Assembly: GCA_016765135.1 (NCBI GenBank)
Contig: JAESQN010000045.1
Span: 62,001 to 126,000 of the forward strand
From: Robiginitomaculum sp.
Lineage (GTDB): Bacteria > Pseudomonadota > Alphaproteobacteria > Caulobacterales > Maricaulaceae
Length of the DNA stretch: 64,000 nt
Direction of reading: 5' to 3'
A program made the translations under genes and the position numbers. A model generated the notes under the pieces. It did not search any database. It was not told the DNA's origin and saw nothing but the letters and a program-made list of their open reading frames with translations. Shown here one piece after another: positions 16,574-25,376 of the stretch; position 1 is the first letter of the stretch; the number at the start of each line of letters is the position of its first letter.

Positions 16574-17263
16574 ATGAGCGTTAAAAAAAGAATCCTGCTG
16601 GTCGATGATGATGATGATCTCAGAGTTGAACTGGTCGAGCAATTCGGGCTTTATGACGAATTTGATATTGATGATGTGGCCACGGCAACCGAGGCCATAG
16701 CGGCAGCCAAAGACAAAGATTTCGATTTGATCCTGCTTGATGTTGACCTGCCCGATATGCTCGGCACCGAAGCCTGCCAGCTTATGCGTAAGGCAGGCGT
16801 CGCCGCGCCAATTGTTATGCTCACCGGTAATGATGGTGATATGAACGAAATTTTGGGCCTGAACTCCGGGGCCAATGATTATGTCACCAAGCCGTTTCGC
16901 TTTGCCGTATTGCTAGCACGCCTGCGGGCTCATTTGCGTTCGTTCGAGCAAAGCGAAGACGCGGTGTTTCAAATCGGCCCTTATGCGTTCAAGCCTGCAT
17001 TTAAGAAAATGGAACGTGAGGGCGAGCGGGAAATTCGCCTAACCGAGAAAGAAACCAATATCCTCAAATATCTATACAGGGCCGGCGGTAAGCCCGTGGC
17101 CCGCGAGGAACTCCTCCACGAAGTTTGGGGTTATAATTCTGGCGTCACCACCCACACCCTGGAAACTCACATCTACCGCCTACGCCAAAAAATAGAAATG
17201 GAAAAAGGTAAAGCGACATTGTTGATTACAGAACCAGGTGGCTATCGTTTGCATTTGGGGTAG
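16574..17263 (+). CDS. OmpR/PhoB-type response regulator
   Basis: 229 residues from the ATG at 16574; an upstream ATG (16511) would add 21 residues but gives a non-standard N-terminus. The receiver has the acidic pocket LLVDDDDD, the phospho-acceptor Asp56 in LILLDVDLP, and Lys in YVTKPFRF. The C-terminal winged helix has RLTEKETNILKYLYRAGG and EVWGYNSGVTTHTLETHIYRLR. This C-terminus is shared by a very conserved alphaproteobacterial regulator group that I believe includes CenR, an essential envelope regulator; I am not certain of that identity. No histidine kinase is adjacent. Confidence 0.88.
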   Translation: MSVKKRILLVDDDDDLRVELVEQFGLYDEFDIDDVATATEAIAAAKDKDFDLILLDVDLPDMLGTEACQLMRKAGVAAPIVMLTGNDGDMNEILGLNSGANDYVTKPFRFAVLLARLRAHLRSFEQSEDAVFQIGPYAFKPAFKKMEREGEREIRLTEKETNILKYLYRAGGKPVAREELLHEVWGYNSGVTTHTLETHIYRLRQKIEMEKGKATLLITEPGGYRLHLG

Positions 17264-17273
17264 AGTTTAGCTC

Positions 17274-18287
17274 TTATTTACCCGTCACAACCCGCGCCCG
17301 CGCCCGTGATAAAATGGCCGGGTCAACATTGTTTTCAAGGCGGGTTTTCAACTCATTACGGGATTGGTCATATTCGTTGATGCCGCTGGTGCCGCTTTCT
17401 TCGGCCCGCAACAGCCAGTAATAAGCGTCTTCAAAGCTTTGCGCGACGCCCTCGCCCTTGGCCAAAGTGAATGCGTATAGGAACCGCCCTTCAGGGTCGC
17501 CGTTCTCGGCTGCTTTTTTGAACCATTTTGCAGCTTCATCAATAGAGCGCTCGGTGCCGTTGCCTTGGTAAACAACTAGGCCGTAATCAGCTTGGGCGGC
17601 AGGCAGCCCGGCTTGAGCTGCTTGTTTGAGCAATTTTGCCGCCTTGTGGGCGTCCGGCTTGATGTTGTAATTTTCCGCATAGAGGATAGCCGCCCCATAG
17701 GCGCCTTGAGCTTCTCCTAACTCTGCCGATTTTTCGTACCAGTGCAGAGCCAGTTTAGGGTCTTTATCAAGATAGGTATTGCCCAGCTCATAGGCGGCAA
17801 AACTGTCGCCGTTATTGGTCGCTTTAACCAGCCATTGGCGGGCTTTTTTTACGTCCATATCCACACCCATTTCCGCGCCATGGCCGACCCGGTACATTTC
17901 GGCCAAAGCAATCATGGCGTCTGTGCGGTTTTCATCGGCGGCGCGGGTTAGCCAGTGCAAAGCGTCTGGTGCCGACAAACCGCCCTGCTCCGCAAGGGCC
18001 AATTCCCCAAGGGCCAGCATGGCATCCGTATTGCCGCTCTGGGCAGCTCTTTTGAACCAGCCTGCCGCATCTTTTTTATCAGTGAACCCCCCAAGGCCTT
18101 TCATCAAAATATGCCCGACCAACACTTGGGCTTCGGCATTACCGCCCGCTCCGGCCAATTTTCCATATACTAGCGCATTGGCATAATCGCCAGTTTCATA
18201 GGCCGCAAGCGCAGTGCCGTATTCCGGCGAATTTGTTTCGGATGCTAAAGCCCCTACACTGGAAGTGGTCGCGAATAACGCACACAT
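17274..18287 (-). CDS. Secreted Sel1-repeat protein
   Basis: 337 residues from the ATG at 18287. The N-terminus MCALFATTSSVGALA looks like a short signal peptide without a positive start, so a rarer start further upstream (the frame is open) remains possible. At least seven Sel1-like repeats of about 36 residues follow (WFKRAAQSGNTDAMLALGELAL, WYEKSAELGEAQGAYGAAILY, WFKKAAENGDPEGRFLYAFTL). Sel1 proteins are helical scaffolds for protein contacts, often periplasmic. The start overlaps the 3' end of thiE by about 34 bases, which suggests coupling. Confidence 0.8.
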   Translation of the reverse strand: MCALFATTSSVGALASETNSPEYGTALAAYETGDYANALVYGKLAGAGGNAEAQVLVGHILMKGLGGFTDKKDAAGWFKRAAQSGNTDAMLALGELALAEQGGLSAPDALHWLTRAADENRTDAMIALAEMYRVGHGAEMGVDMDVKKARQWLVKATNNGDSFAAYELGNTYLDKDPKLALHWYEKSAELGEAQGAYGAAILYAENYNIKPDAHKAAKLLKQAAQAGLPAAQADYGLVVYQGNGTERSIDEAAKWFKKAAENGDPEGRFLYAFTLAKGEGVAQSFEDAYYWLLRAEESGTSGINEYDQSRNELKTRLENNVDPAILSRARARVVTGK

Positions 18288-18922
18288 AATTCCGATAATT
18301 GTTTTACGGCTTGCGCTGGCCCATCCGTGTAATCCCAGACGCCCGACGAGACCGCGATAAAATCCGCGCCCGCCGCAATCACTGCCTCGGCATTGTCCAC
18401 CGTAATGCCGCCAATGGCTACACTGGGGATTTCCATTATGTCGTGCCACCATGTCAGAAGCTCCAAATCTGCCGGACGTGCATCCGGTTTTGTCTTACTT
18501 TCAAAAAATGATCCAAAGGCAACATAGTCCGCACCGCCTGAACCTGCCTTGAACGCCAAATCTTTCGAGTTATGACATGTGACGCCAATAATTGCATCCT
18601 TTTCAAGCATATCTTGCGCAGATTTAATATCTATAATATTGCGCAAGTCGGACTGCCCCAAATGCACACCGTCCGCGCCGGTCTCCAGAGCAATGTCCGG
18701 GTCATCATTGATAATAACGGCAGTGCCGTGAGCGTGGGCAATGGGCATCAAGGTTTTGGTGGTTTCAACGATCATATCTCGGGCAACGCTTTTAAGCCGG
18801 ATTTGCAAACTGGCCACGGGGGCGGCTTTTAACACTTGCTCCAAAATTTGTGCAAACGCGCTCACATCATCAATATGAGGCGGTGTCAGGAGATATATTT
18901 GGCAGGGTAGATTTTCTTTCAT
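18254..18922 (-). CDS. thiE: Thiamine-phosphate synthase ThiE
   Basis: 222 residues from the ATG at 18922; a TTG six codons upstream is less likely. It has the family blocks LQIRLK, VIINDDPDIALETGADGVHLGQSDL, IGVTCHNSKDL, ADYVAFGSFFESKTK and PSVAIGGITVDNAEAVIAAGADFIAVSSGV. The enzyme joins the pyrimidine and thiazole parts of thiamine. The INDR-like motif reads INDDPD, with Asp where Arg is common. No other thi genes are nearby. It is divergent from the GFA gene, with about 20 bases between starts. Confidence 0.87.
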   Translation of the reverse strand: MKENLPCQIYLLTPPHIDDVSAFAQILEQVLKAAPVASLQIRLKSVARDMIVETTKTLMPIAHAHGTAVIINDDPDIALETGADGVHLGQSDLRNIIDIKSAQDMLEKDAIIGVTCHNSKDLAFKAGSGGADYVAFGSFFESKTKPDARPADLELLTWWHDIMEIPSVAIGGITVDNAEAVIAAGADFIAVSSGVWDYTDGPAQAVKQLSELCVRYSRPLPV

Positions 18923-18942
18923 GGGTGTCTTATAGAGCAAAT

Positions 18943-19338
18943 ATGAAAAACAAAACTACTATTTGGCATAAAGGTGGTTGTCATTGTGGTGCGGTGACAT
19001 TTGAGGTGCGTGCGCCTGTTAATGCCATTCTCACTGCCTGCAATTGCTCCATATGTAATATGACCGGGTTTTTACATTTGATCGTTCCGGCTGAGGATTT
19101 CCGCTTGCTCACGGGCGCAGACAATATCACCACCTATACATTCAACACCCACGCCGCCAAGCACACATTTTGTCAAACCTGCGGCGTAAAGCCTTTCTAC
19201 ACACCCCGCTCCCACCCGGACGGGATCAGTGTGAATTTTCGGTGCGTTGAACAAAGTAGATTTGAGACGGTGACATCAGAGGATTTTGATGGCCGGAATT
19301 GGGAAGATAATATCGCGGAGCTTCGGAAAGAAGAATGA
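18943..19338 (+). CDS. GFA/CENP-V (Mss4-like) family zinc protein
   Basis: 131 residues from the ATG at 18943. The zinc ligands are visible as GGCHCGAVTFE, CNCSICNMTG and FCQTCGVKPFY, the pattern of glutathione-dependent formaldehyde-activating enzyme-like proteins. Most members have no proven substrate. Its stop overlaps the next gene's start (ATGA), so the two are probably translated together. Confidence 0.88.
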   Translation: MKNKTTIWHKGGCHCGAVTFEVRAPVNAILTACNCSICNMTGFLHLIVPAEDFRLLTGADNITTYTFNTHAAKHTFCQTCGVKPFYTPRSHPDGISVNFRCVEQSRFETVTSEDFDGRNWEDNIAELRKEE

Positions 19339-19721
19339 CAATTATTAGTAAGAAACTTGCATCCTATCCGGAAACTTTGGCCGTGCGGTTGGGACAGGTT
19401 CGACAACTTATTCGAGGTATTGCCGCAAGCAACAAATCTATCGGCATGATTGAGGAAAGCCTGAAATGGGGCCAGATTAGCTTTGCTACACTACGCCCGA
19501 AATCCGGTACGCCTATGCGAATTGACGGTGATGTGGATGCGGGCACATACTCATTATTTGTCCCGTGTTCCACCAATTTGATAGAAGGTTTTCGCACCGT
19601 CCATCCGGATTTGTTTAATTATTACGGCAACCGCGAAATCCGCATGGATTTAAATGCGCCGCTACCCAAGGCAGAGCTGTCACTGTTCATCGCAGCCTCT
19701 TTGCGTTATAAATTGAAGTGA
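19335..19721 (+). CDS. DUF1801 (YdhG-like) domain protein
   Basis: 128 residues. The blocks VRQLIRGIAASNKSIGMIEESLKWGQISFATL and the C-terminal SLFIAASLRYK fit DUF1801, small proteins related to the iron-chaperone-like Fra fold but of unknown role in bacteria. It overlaps the GFA gene by 4 bases and is followed at once by a repeat element. Confidence 0.8.
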   Translation: MTIISKKLASYPETLAVRLGQVRQLIRGIAASNKSIGMIEESLKWGQISFATLRPKSGTPMRIDGDVDAGTYSLFVPCSTNLIEGFRTVHPDLFNYYGNREIRMDLNAPLPKAELSLFIAASLRYKLK

Positions 19722-19724
19722 ATT

Positions 19725-19850
19725 TCTTCCTCCGTTTACGGGGGAAGTACCCCGAAGGGGGGATGGGGGCCGACGCTCTTGCGTCGGTGCGGTGGTATAG
19801 TGTAAAACGCAAGCCCAGTTGCGCACAAGAGGTGCGCACCCCCATCGCCT
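19725..19850. repeat. Dispersed intergenic palindromic element, partial copy
   Basis: It begins CTTCCTCCGTTTACGGGGG, runs through AGTACCCCGAAGGGGGGATG and a GCTCTTGCG hairpin, and ends in ACCCCCATCGCCT. The same blocks, in the opposite orientation, make up the element at 49990-50192 in the pnt operon. This copy lacks the far arm and ends on the first base of the stop anticodon of the ATP-grasp gene. It fills the gap between convergent genes. Confidence 0.85.
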
Positions 19851-21121
19851 CAACCCTCGTCGCGCATATGGATCACCGGGGCGAAGCCGCCGCCTCTGGT
19901 ACGGAAATTTGTGGTTTGGCCTTGGTAGACCCGGGCCGCCATTGCAAAACTTTCGCCGGCATATGTATAGATACGCAGATCAAATTTCAGACGCACGGGG
20001 CCGTCTTTTAGAGACACCAAACGCACGGGCGGGGGCACAAATTCTTGCGCTACATGGGTACCCCCTGAAATTCGCGCCCAGACTTTTTTGGTTATTTTAC
20101 TGCCCCGGTAAGCGGCCTTGGAACCGTAGCCATCTTTGGGCTTAAAGAAGTATTTCTTGCGTACCGCCCATAATTCGCCAGCATTTTTGGGGGTCAGATT
20201 TAGGGTTTTCGGTACGCCGTCCAAGGCGTGCCTGTGTCCGGGCGCAAGACCCCAATCCTCAAGCGTCTCCCCATCTCCAAACAAAATCAGATTGCGTTTA
20301 TCGGCGTATAAAGCATGATGTACGGGTGCAGGTGACAACACAATATCTCCGGCTTCATAAGCTTTGCGTATAGATATGTTTCCGGTTTCGCTCAAACCGA
20401 AATCGGTCAAACGGTTATAGACAATGTCAATTTTTAGACCGCCCGCATACAAACCGCCGCGCTCATATGCAAGGTCAGACGGGTCTGCAATTATGGTTTT
20501 AATACCGTGACTTTCAAGCAATTCTTTGGCCATGAGCAGTTCGGGATAGAGATATTGCTCCGCCGGGTTTACGTCCACGATTGCAACCGTTTTTAATGGA
20601 GAAGTTCGGCCCGCCGCCGCCCATTCACGCTTAAACATATCCGCCATAAATTCGTCCATCCCGTCCGGGCTAACGACCGCATTATAAACCTCGCTGTTAT
20701 AGCAACACGAAATATCCGGCCCAACGGCCCTGAGGAGATTGCTGACTAGAAACGCCCCGCCCGCATTGGTGTTGACCTCGATCAGTTTCGGCCCGTCTGG
20801 GGACAGGTGAAAATCATAACCCATGAACAGGCCTTGCGTTTTGTTCTGTGCGGCAGTTTTCGCGTCAATGCCAGCCCGGGCAAACACCTCGTCTCGGTAC
20901 CCGTCCAGTTGTGTCAAAGCCTCAACAGCGGCAATGATCGCCAGCATGGCTTTGGCATCGTCGTTCGAAACAAACACCGGCGTTTTGGCAAATAAATGTT
21001 CCCGAGATTTCAAAAGCGCGAAGGCTTTTGCAGGAGCACCATCGTCCAGTTTGCGGTCAATAACATCCCGCGCCAAAGGTAAGCAATCGCAAGCAGAATT
21101 TATTTCAGCAATAGAATTCAT
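19850..21121 (-). CDS. ATP-grasp superfamily protein, unknown ligase
   Basis: 423 residues without signal or membrane segments. GYDFHLSPDGPKLIEVNTNAGGAFL (about 98-122) resembles the acidic Mg/ATP end of an ATP-grasp site placed early in the chain. The later blocks KKYFFKPKDGYGSKAAYRGSK and HVAQEFVPP (about 325-370) resemble the ATP-binding lysine and hinge. The order suggests a pre-ATP-grasp or rearranged layout like glutathionylspermidine synthase relatives. Substrate unknown. The C-terminal stop lies exactly at the edge of a repeat element. Confidence 0.65.
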   Translation of the reverse strand: MNSIAEINSACDCLPLARDVIDRKLDDGAPAKAFALLKSREHLFAKTPVFVSNDDAKAMLAIIAAVEALTQLDGYRDEVFARAGIDAKTAAQNKTQGLFMGYDFHLSPDGPKLIEVNTNAGGAFLVSNLLRAVGPDISCCYNSEVYNAVVSPDGMDEFMADMFKREWAAAGRTSPLKTVAIVDVNPAEQYLYPELLMAKELLESHGIKTIIADPSDLAYERGGLYAGGLKIDIVYNRLTDFGLSETGNISIRKAYEAGDIVLSPAPVHHALYADKRNLILFGDGETLEDWGLAPGHRHALDGVPKTLNLTPKNAGELWAVRKKYFFKPKDGYGSKAAYRGSKITKKVWARISGGTHVAQEFVPPPVRLVSLKDGPVRLKFDLRIYTYAGESFAMAARVYQGQTTNFRTRGGGFAPVIHMRDEG

Positions 21122-21172
21122 GGATTGTCCTTATCGAAGCCTAACCAATATATAGGCCTAAATTTGCACCAA

Positions 21173-21361
21173 TCAATACGGACGTTTCAGGTAAAGATAC
21201 ACACTAATACCGCTCGTTGCCGGGTCTGGCACTGCGGTGACGAGCTCCCAGCTTTCCATGCTAAGCCGGTTTAATTTTTCCTGGATGGTTGCGGTTCTGT
21301 CCTGTGCTTTTTTAAAATAGGATAGTTGAACATATTCAACTTTATGTCTCCATTTATTCAT
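21173..21361 (-). CDS. DUF4177-like small protein
   Basis: 62 residues: WRHKVEYVQLSYFKKAQDRTATIQEKLNRLSMESWELVTAVPDP followed by a beta strand ending YLYLKRPY. The 'E-KLN-L..WELV' core fits the small DUF4177 fold. It overlaps the Arc-type gene start-stop (ATGA) and is the last gene of the SPFH operon. Function unknown. Confidence 0.75.
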   Translation of the reverse strand: MNKWRHKVEYVQLSYFKKAQDRTATIQEKLNRLSMESWELVTAVPDPATSGISVYLYLKRPY

Positions 21362-21555
21362 TTCTTTTGCCTTTCAGTTTGGGTAATTGTGGGAGGTTTT
21401 TCCTTGAGCCGCCCTGCCCTGCGCAATTGATCGCGCAGGACGAACTCTATTTGCCCGTTCAGGGAGCGCAGCTCGTCATCCGACCACCGCTTCATAGCGT
21501 CCAGAATGTCTGCGTGAATGCGCAGGGGATAAGCTTTTTTGGCTTTGCGGGCCAT
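21358..21555 (-). CDS. Arc-type ribbon-helix-helix DNA-binding protein
   Basis: 65 residues. KAYPLRIHADILDAMKRWSDDELRSLNGQIEFVLRDQLRRAGR is a full Arc/MetJ-style ribbon-helix-helix: a basic beta strand, then two helices with the usual small-residue turn. The C-terminus is a charged tail. The gene lies 8 bases after the SPFH gene and overlaps DUF4177. It is the best candidate to bind the tandem TGATATCA palindromes in the operon promoter. Confidence 0.85.
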   Translation of the reverse strand: MARKAKKAYPLRIHADILDAMKRWSDDELRSLNGQIEFVLRDQLRRAGRLKEKPPTITQTERQKK

Positions 21556-21563
21556 ATATGCTC

Positions 21564-22430
21564 CTAGTAAATAGAACCGGTATTAACTACGGGCTGAGTG
21601 GCCCGGTCTGAACATAACACCACCAGCAGATTGCTGACCATAGCGGCGCGGCGTTCCTCGTCCAGATCGACAACACCCTTTTCTTTGAGGGCGTCCAGGG
21701 CCATTTCCACCATGCCGACCGCACCCTCAACGATACGTGTCCGCGCCGCGATAATTGCACCGGCCTGTTGGCGTTGCAACATGGCTTGGGCGATTTCCGG
21801 CGCGTATGCCAGATGGGAAATCCGGGCTTCGATGACATTGATCCCAGCTTCGGTCAGGCGTTCCTGTATTTCGGTTTTCATTTTTTCGGAAATCTCCGCA
21901 GGATGGCTACGCAGAGCCACTTCGTCGTCCGTGTGCGGGTCATAAGGATAAATCGAAGCCATGGAACGGATAGCGGCTTCGCTCTGGATTTGCACAAAGC
22001 TCTCATAATCATCCACATTAAATACGGCTTCGGCACTGTCCGCGACTTCCCAGACCACAATGGCGGCGATTTCGATGGGCGAGCCGCCCTGGTCATTGAC
22101 CTTCATGCGTCCGCTTTCAAAATTGCGTACCCTAAGCGATATTTTTTTCTTGCTAAAAAACGGATTGTTCCAGCGCAAACCCTGGGTGCGAGTCGTACCG
22201 ATATACTTGCCAAACAGGCTCAACACCGCCGACTGGTTTGGCTCGACCTTATATAAGCCAATGAGCAAAAACAAAAACGACAATATTGTTGTTATAACCA
22301 GTAAAACTGCCAATATTTTATGCCCGTTGACGCCTAAAAAAATGGCACCCGCCATCGCAACAAATGGCAAAGCTAACGCCACCAATAAAACAGGTATCCC
22401 CGCCGTAGATTTATAATCTGTCTCTTTCAT
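21564..22430 (-). CDS. SPFH/Band 7 domain membrane protein
   Basis: 288 residues. Two hydrophobic segments (about 11-33 and 38-60) precede an SPFH domain: [49 protein letters not shown], then the long helix [45 protein letters not shown]. Such proteins form membrane scaffolds. It starts after a strong GGAGAGAGAG site and heads a three-gene operon with the Arc-type and DUF4177 proteins. Confidence 0.88.
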   Translation of the reverse strand: MKETDYKSTAGIPVLLVALALPFVAMAGAIFLGVNGHKILAVLLVITTILSFLFLLIGLYKVEPNQSAVLSLFGKYIGTTRTQGLRWNNPFFSKKKISLRVRNFESGRMKVNDQGGSPIEIAAIVVWEVADSAEAVFNVDDYESFVQIQSEAAIRSMASIYPYDPHTDDEVALRSHPAEISEKMKTEIQERLTEAGINVIEARISHLAYAPEIAQAMLQRQQAGAIIAARTRIVEGAVGMVEMALDALKEKGVVDLDEERRAAMVSNLLVVLCSDRATQPVVNTGSIY

Positions 22431-22458
22431 ACTCTCTCTCCAGTTAACAATTTAATTA

Positions 22459-22487
22459 GTGATATCATTTTGATATCACATTGTCAA
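22459..22487 (-). promoter_or_regulatory. Promoter and tandem-palindrome operator of the SPFH operon
   Basis: Minus-strand -35 TTGACA (22482-22487), 17-base spacer, -10-like TATCAC (22459-22464). The spacer and -10 hold two copies of the self-palindrome TGATATCA (22460-22467 and 22471-22478) with 11-bp spacing, one helical turn, as expected for two ribbon-helix-helix dimers side by side. Confidence 0.7.
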
Positions 22488-22523
22488 TATGGGAATGGAG
22501 ATAGGTTAAATCAAGTAGACGGC

Positions 22524-23369
22524 TTAATAATCCCAACCTGCGTAATTTTTCGCCAGCCTGCGCATCAATGCTGGCCAGACGAGATTGTCGCCCATACCTG
22601 GCATGAAAGCACCGCCGCCCTGGGCGTGGACGCGGGCTGAAAGCTCGTCGTCGCATTCGTGCAAGTTTTTACTGCCTGTCGCTTGGGCCAGGATTTGGGT
22701 TTTGCAGGCTTGTTCAAGAAAATACATGCGCAGGAAAGCTAGGGCGCAATTAGCGCCAATAACCAAAGTACCGTGATTGCGCAGCATCAACAAATGTTTA
22801 GTGCCTATATCCGCGACAATACGTTCGCGCTCGTCCAGCTCCAGCGCAATGCCTTCATAATCATGATAGGCCAAGTCGTCATGAACGATCATGGAAAACT
22901 GGGTGTATTTGCGCAGACCTTTTTTCTGTACCGACACAGCAACCCCGTAGGGCGTATGCACATGCATGACACAGCCCGCATCGTCCCGCGCCGCATGGAC
23001 GGCAGAGTGGATGGTAAAACCAGCCGGGTTGATGAAATAGGGACTGCCGCCAATAATATTACCCTCAAGGTCAATTTTCACCAAAGATGACGCTGTCATT
23101 TCATCGAAGAACACCCCGTAAGGATTGATCAAAAACCGCTCTTCCAGTTTGCCGTCTTTATTGGTTTCGTCCGGAAGCCGGGCTGAAATATGGGTAAACA
23201 CCAAATCCGTCCACCCGTACAGAGCACACAAACGGTATAGCGCCGCCAGTTCAACTCGCAGCTTCCACTCAATATCCGAAACTTTACCCTCAAGCCGCTC
23301 AACCTTGGTCGGATCAGCAATATCAAACCCGGCGCTGACCCCCATCATTTCGTGCATTGTATCGGTCAT
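22524..23369 (-). CDS. Class II aldolase/adducin family protein
   Basis: 281 residues. HISARLP, GFTIHSAVHAARDDAGCVMHVHTPYGVAV (zinc histidines in HVHT) and LLMLRNHGTLVIG are family motifs. Members split sugar phosphates or act on unusual C4/C5 acids; the substrate is not visible. It lies 17 bases downstream of nnrS on the same strand, so the two are probably co-transcribed, although no link of function is known. Confidence 0.87.
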   Translation of the reverse strand: MTDTMHEMMGVSAGFDIADPTKVERLEGKVSDIEWKLRVELAALYRLCALYGWTDLVFTHISARLPDETNKDGKLEERFLINPYGVFFDEMTASSLVKIDLEGNIIGGSPYFINPAGFTIHSAVHAARDDAGCVMHVHTPYGVAVSVQKKGLRKYTQFSMIVHDDLAYHDYEGIALELDERERIVADIGTKHLLMLRNHGTLVIGANCALAFLRMYFLEQACKTQILAQATGSKNLHECDDELSARVHAQGGGAFMPGMGDNLVWPALMRRLAKNYAGWDY

Positions 23370-23386
23370 ATTTTCCTCCGTTTAAA

Positions 23387-24586
23387 TTATCGGCGTTTCT
23401 TAAAATATAGTGGCATGAATACTGCGACGAACAAAGCAAAACCGGATATCCACGCAAGACCAGAAAGGTTGATCATAGTCTGCGCATCCCAAAAACTCGC
23501 AGCCAAACGCAAAAGCACTGCTACAATAATGAGCAAATATACCAGGCTCAAAGCCCACCCGGCACGCATAGGTAGGCCGGAATGGCCAAAGCTGGCCCGG
23601 CTCATCATGGCAGCAATCATAATGCCGACCGCACCAATGCCAAGCCCGTGCACGGCGTCCGCCGCCAACAGCCCGTCCCATAAAATTGACAGGCCAAGCA
23701 AGCCAAACCCAAATGCTAGCCAAGCATAGGCGATATGCAATACGACAATGATAGATTGGCCCGCAACCTGTAAACCTTGCCAGCGCGACAAACGAACCCC
23801 GTGACCCAACCCGGCCAACAGCAATAAAACTCCGGTGGCTGGATGTTCCGGCAAAAACACCCAGACTAATAATGCCAGAGCCGAGAACAGCATAACAATG
23901 TTGTCGATTTTGCCGCCCGGCTGGGCAGGCATTTTTGTAGCATTTTGCCGTGCCAATAAATTACGCGTAAAACTAGGCGTCACGCGACCACCAATCAAAC
24001 CCAGCAAGCTCGACAATACCGCCAGACCGAAACGCCAGCCATAGCCGTCCTGAGCCACTATTTCCAGTCGCTCCAAATGCGTCCATAAATTGGCCAGCGC
24101 TATTAAAATTATCATCCCGACCACCACCAGATTACGCTTGTTACGCCCGCCAATAATTTCCCGGGCTACAACAGCCGCAAGCACAAATAAAAACAAAGTA
24201 TCCACCAGCATCAAAACCGGATGCCCCGACAACATAGCAAACCGCCCGAGCAACCATAACAAAGCCAACCCACCCAGCGGCCAACCGCGCACAGGCAACC
24301 GCCCCGTCCAGTTAGGCACCGCCGTTAAGATAAACCCGCCGAGCGCGGCAGCCACAAAGCCGAATATCATTTCGTGGATATGCCAGTCGCGTCCGGTAAG
24401 GGCTTCGGGTACAGCCAGCCAACCATTATATTGCGCCAACCAATAAGCTATGGCGACCACAGCCCAAACACTGGCCCCCAAAAAGAAAGGCCGAAACGCC
24501 CCGCTAAGAAAGGCCGGGCCAGAGTATTCCCGCCGCGCCAGTATAGAAGCGGTGGGCGTAGGTTCGGATGATTTGTTTTGTGCCAT
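23387..24586 (-). CDS. nnrS: NnrS family haem/copper membrane protein
   Basis: 399 residues with about 12 hydrophobic segments. RPFFLGASVWAV, DWHIHEMIFGFVAAALGGFILTAVPNWTGR and MRAGWALSLVYL are typical of NnrS, a haem- and copper-containing membrane protein linked to resistance to nitrosative stress in denitrifiers. No nitrite or nitric oxide reductase genes are in the window, so here it may be a general stress factor. Divergent from hslV. Confidence 0.87.
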   Translation of the reverse strand: MAQNKSSEPTPTASILARREYSGPAFLSGAFRPFFLGASVWAVVAIAYWLAQYNGWLAVPEALTGRDWHIHEMIFGFVAAALGGFILTAVPNWTGRLPVRGWPLGGLALLWLLGRFAMLSGHPVLMLVDTLFLFVLAAVVAREIIGGRNKRNLVVVGMIILIALANLWTHLERLEIVAQDGYGWRFGLAVLSSLLGLIGGRVTPSFTRNLLARQNATKMPAQPGGKIDNIVMLFSALALLVWVFLPEHPATGVLLLLAGLGHGVRLSRWQGLQVAGQSIIVVLHIAYAWLAFGFGLLGLSILWDGLLAADAVHGLGIGAVGIMIAAMMSRASFGHSGLPMRAGWALSLVYLLIIVAVLLRLAASFWDAQTMINLSGLAWISGFALFVAVFMPLYFKKRR

Positions 24587-24636
24587 ACCTATCTATAATA
24601 CGCCAGAAGGAAAAATAAAATGACCAATTGTCGCAG

Positions 24637-24664
24637 CTTGACTATTGGGCGAAAATTCCCATGT
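24637..24664 (+). promoter_or_regulatory. RpoH (sigma-32)-like promoter of hslV
   Basis: CTTGAC (24637-24642), 15-base spacer, CCCATGT (24658-24664). Same layout as before hslU and clpB. About 65 bases of leader follow, with a small hairpin GTTCC..GGAAC. Confidence 0.7.
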
Positions 24665-24727
24665 TTAGCCGAGAGGAGCAGTTCCAAGAGGCGCGGAACG
24701 AGCGTTAGCGAGAGACAGGGAGATATA

Positions 24728-25288
24728 ATGAACCATGATTACGCAGATGCGAGCCAGTGGCGCGGCACGACTATTCTCACCGTTCGCAAGGGCGGTAAAG
24801 TTGTCGTTATTGGCGACGGACAGGTCAGTGCCGGCAATACGGTGATGAAATCCACGGCCCGCAAGGTCAGGCGGATTGTTGGCGGCAATGTTATTATTGG
24901 CTTTGCTGGCGCTACCGCCGATGCATTTGCATTGATGGAACGGCTCGAGGTCAAGCTCGAACAATACCCGACCCAGTTGGCCCGCGCTTGTGTCGAACTT
25001 GCCAAGGACTGGCGTACCGACAAGGTTCTGCGCCAGCTGCAAGCCATGATGATTGTTGCCGATAAGAAAGAAACTTTCGTGCTGACGGGCAACGGCGACG
25101 TGGTGGAGCCGGACGGAGGGATCACCGCCATTGGATCAGGCGGAAACTACGCCCTCGCCGCTGCCCTGGCACTCAATGATTACGAAAAAGACGCGGAAAA
25201 ATTGGCCCGTAAAGCCATGAAAATAGCCGCAGACATTTGCGTTTTTACCAACGACAAATTTATCATTGAAACATTGGACGAAGAATAG
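24728..25288 (+). CDS. hslV: ATP-dependent protease peptidase subunit HslV
   Basis: 186 residues from the ATG at 24728 after an AGGGAGA site; the longer open frame upstream overlaps the promoter. [24 protein letters not shown] sets the catalytic Thr at residue 14, after a short propeptide as usual in alphaproteobacteria. [32 protein letters not shown] and [16 protein letters not shown] are family blocks. HslV makes the two-ring proteolytic core that pairs with HslU. Here hslU is 11 kb away, but clpB follows directly. Confidence 0.95.
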   Translation: MNHDYADASQWRGTTILTVRKGGKVVVIGDGQVSAGNTVMKSTARKVRRIVGGNVIIGFAGATADAFALMERLEVKLEQYPTQLARACVELAKDWRTDKVLRQLQAMMIVADKKETFVLTGNGDVVEPDGGITAIGSGGNYALAAALALNDYEKDAEKLARKAMKIAADICVFTNDKFIIETLDEE

Positions 25289-25311
25289 GTTATACCCGCC
25301 AAATTGCCGCA

Positions 25312-25339
25312 CTTGCACAAAATTTCATCACACCCATAT
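25312..25339 (+). promoter_or_regulatory. RpoH (sigma-32)-like promoter of clpB
   Basis: CTTGCA (25312-25317), 15-base spacer, CCCATAT (25333-25339). Third copy in the window of the same heat-shock promoter layout. Confidence 0.7.
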
Positions 25340-25376
25340 ATAGGCCAACAACTAATACCTTAATTGTGGAGATGAA

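Noticed and set aside
24670-24727. RNA thermometer in the hslV leader
   Set aside because: The GTTCC/GGAAC hairpin is short and does not cover the ribosome site.
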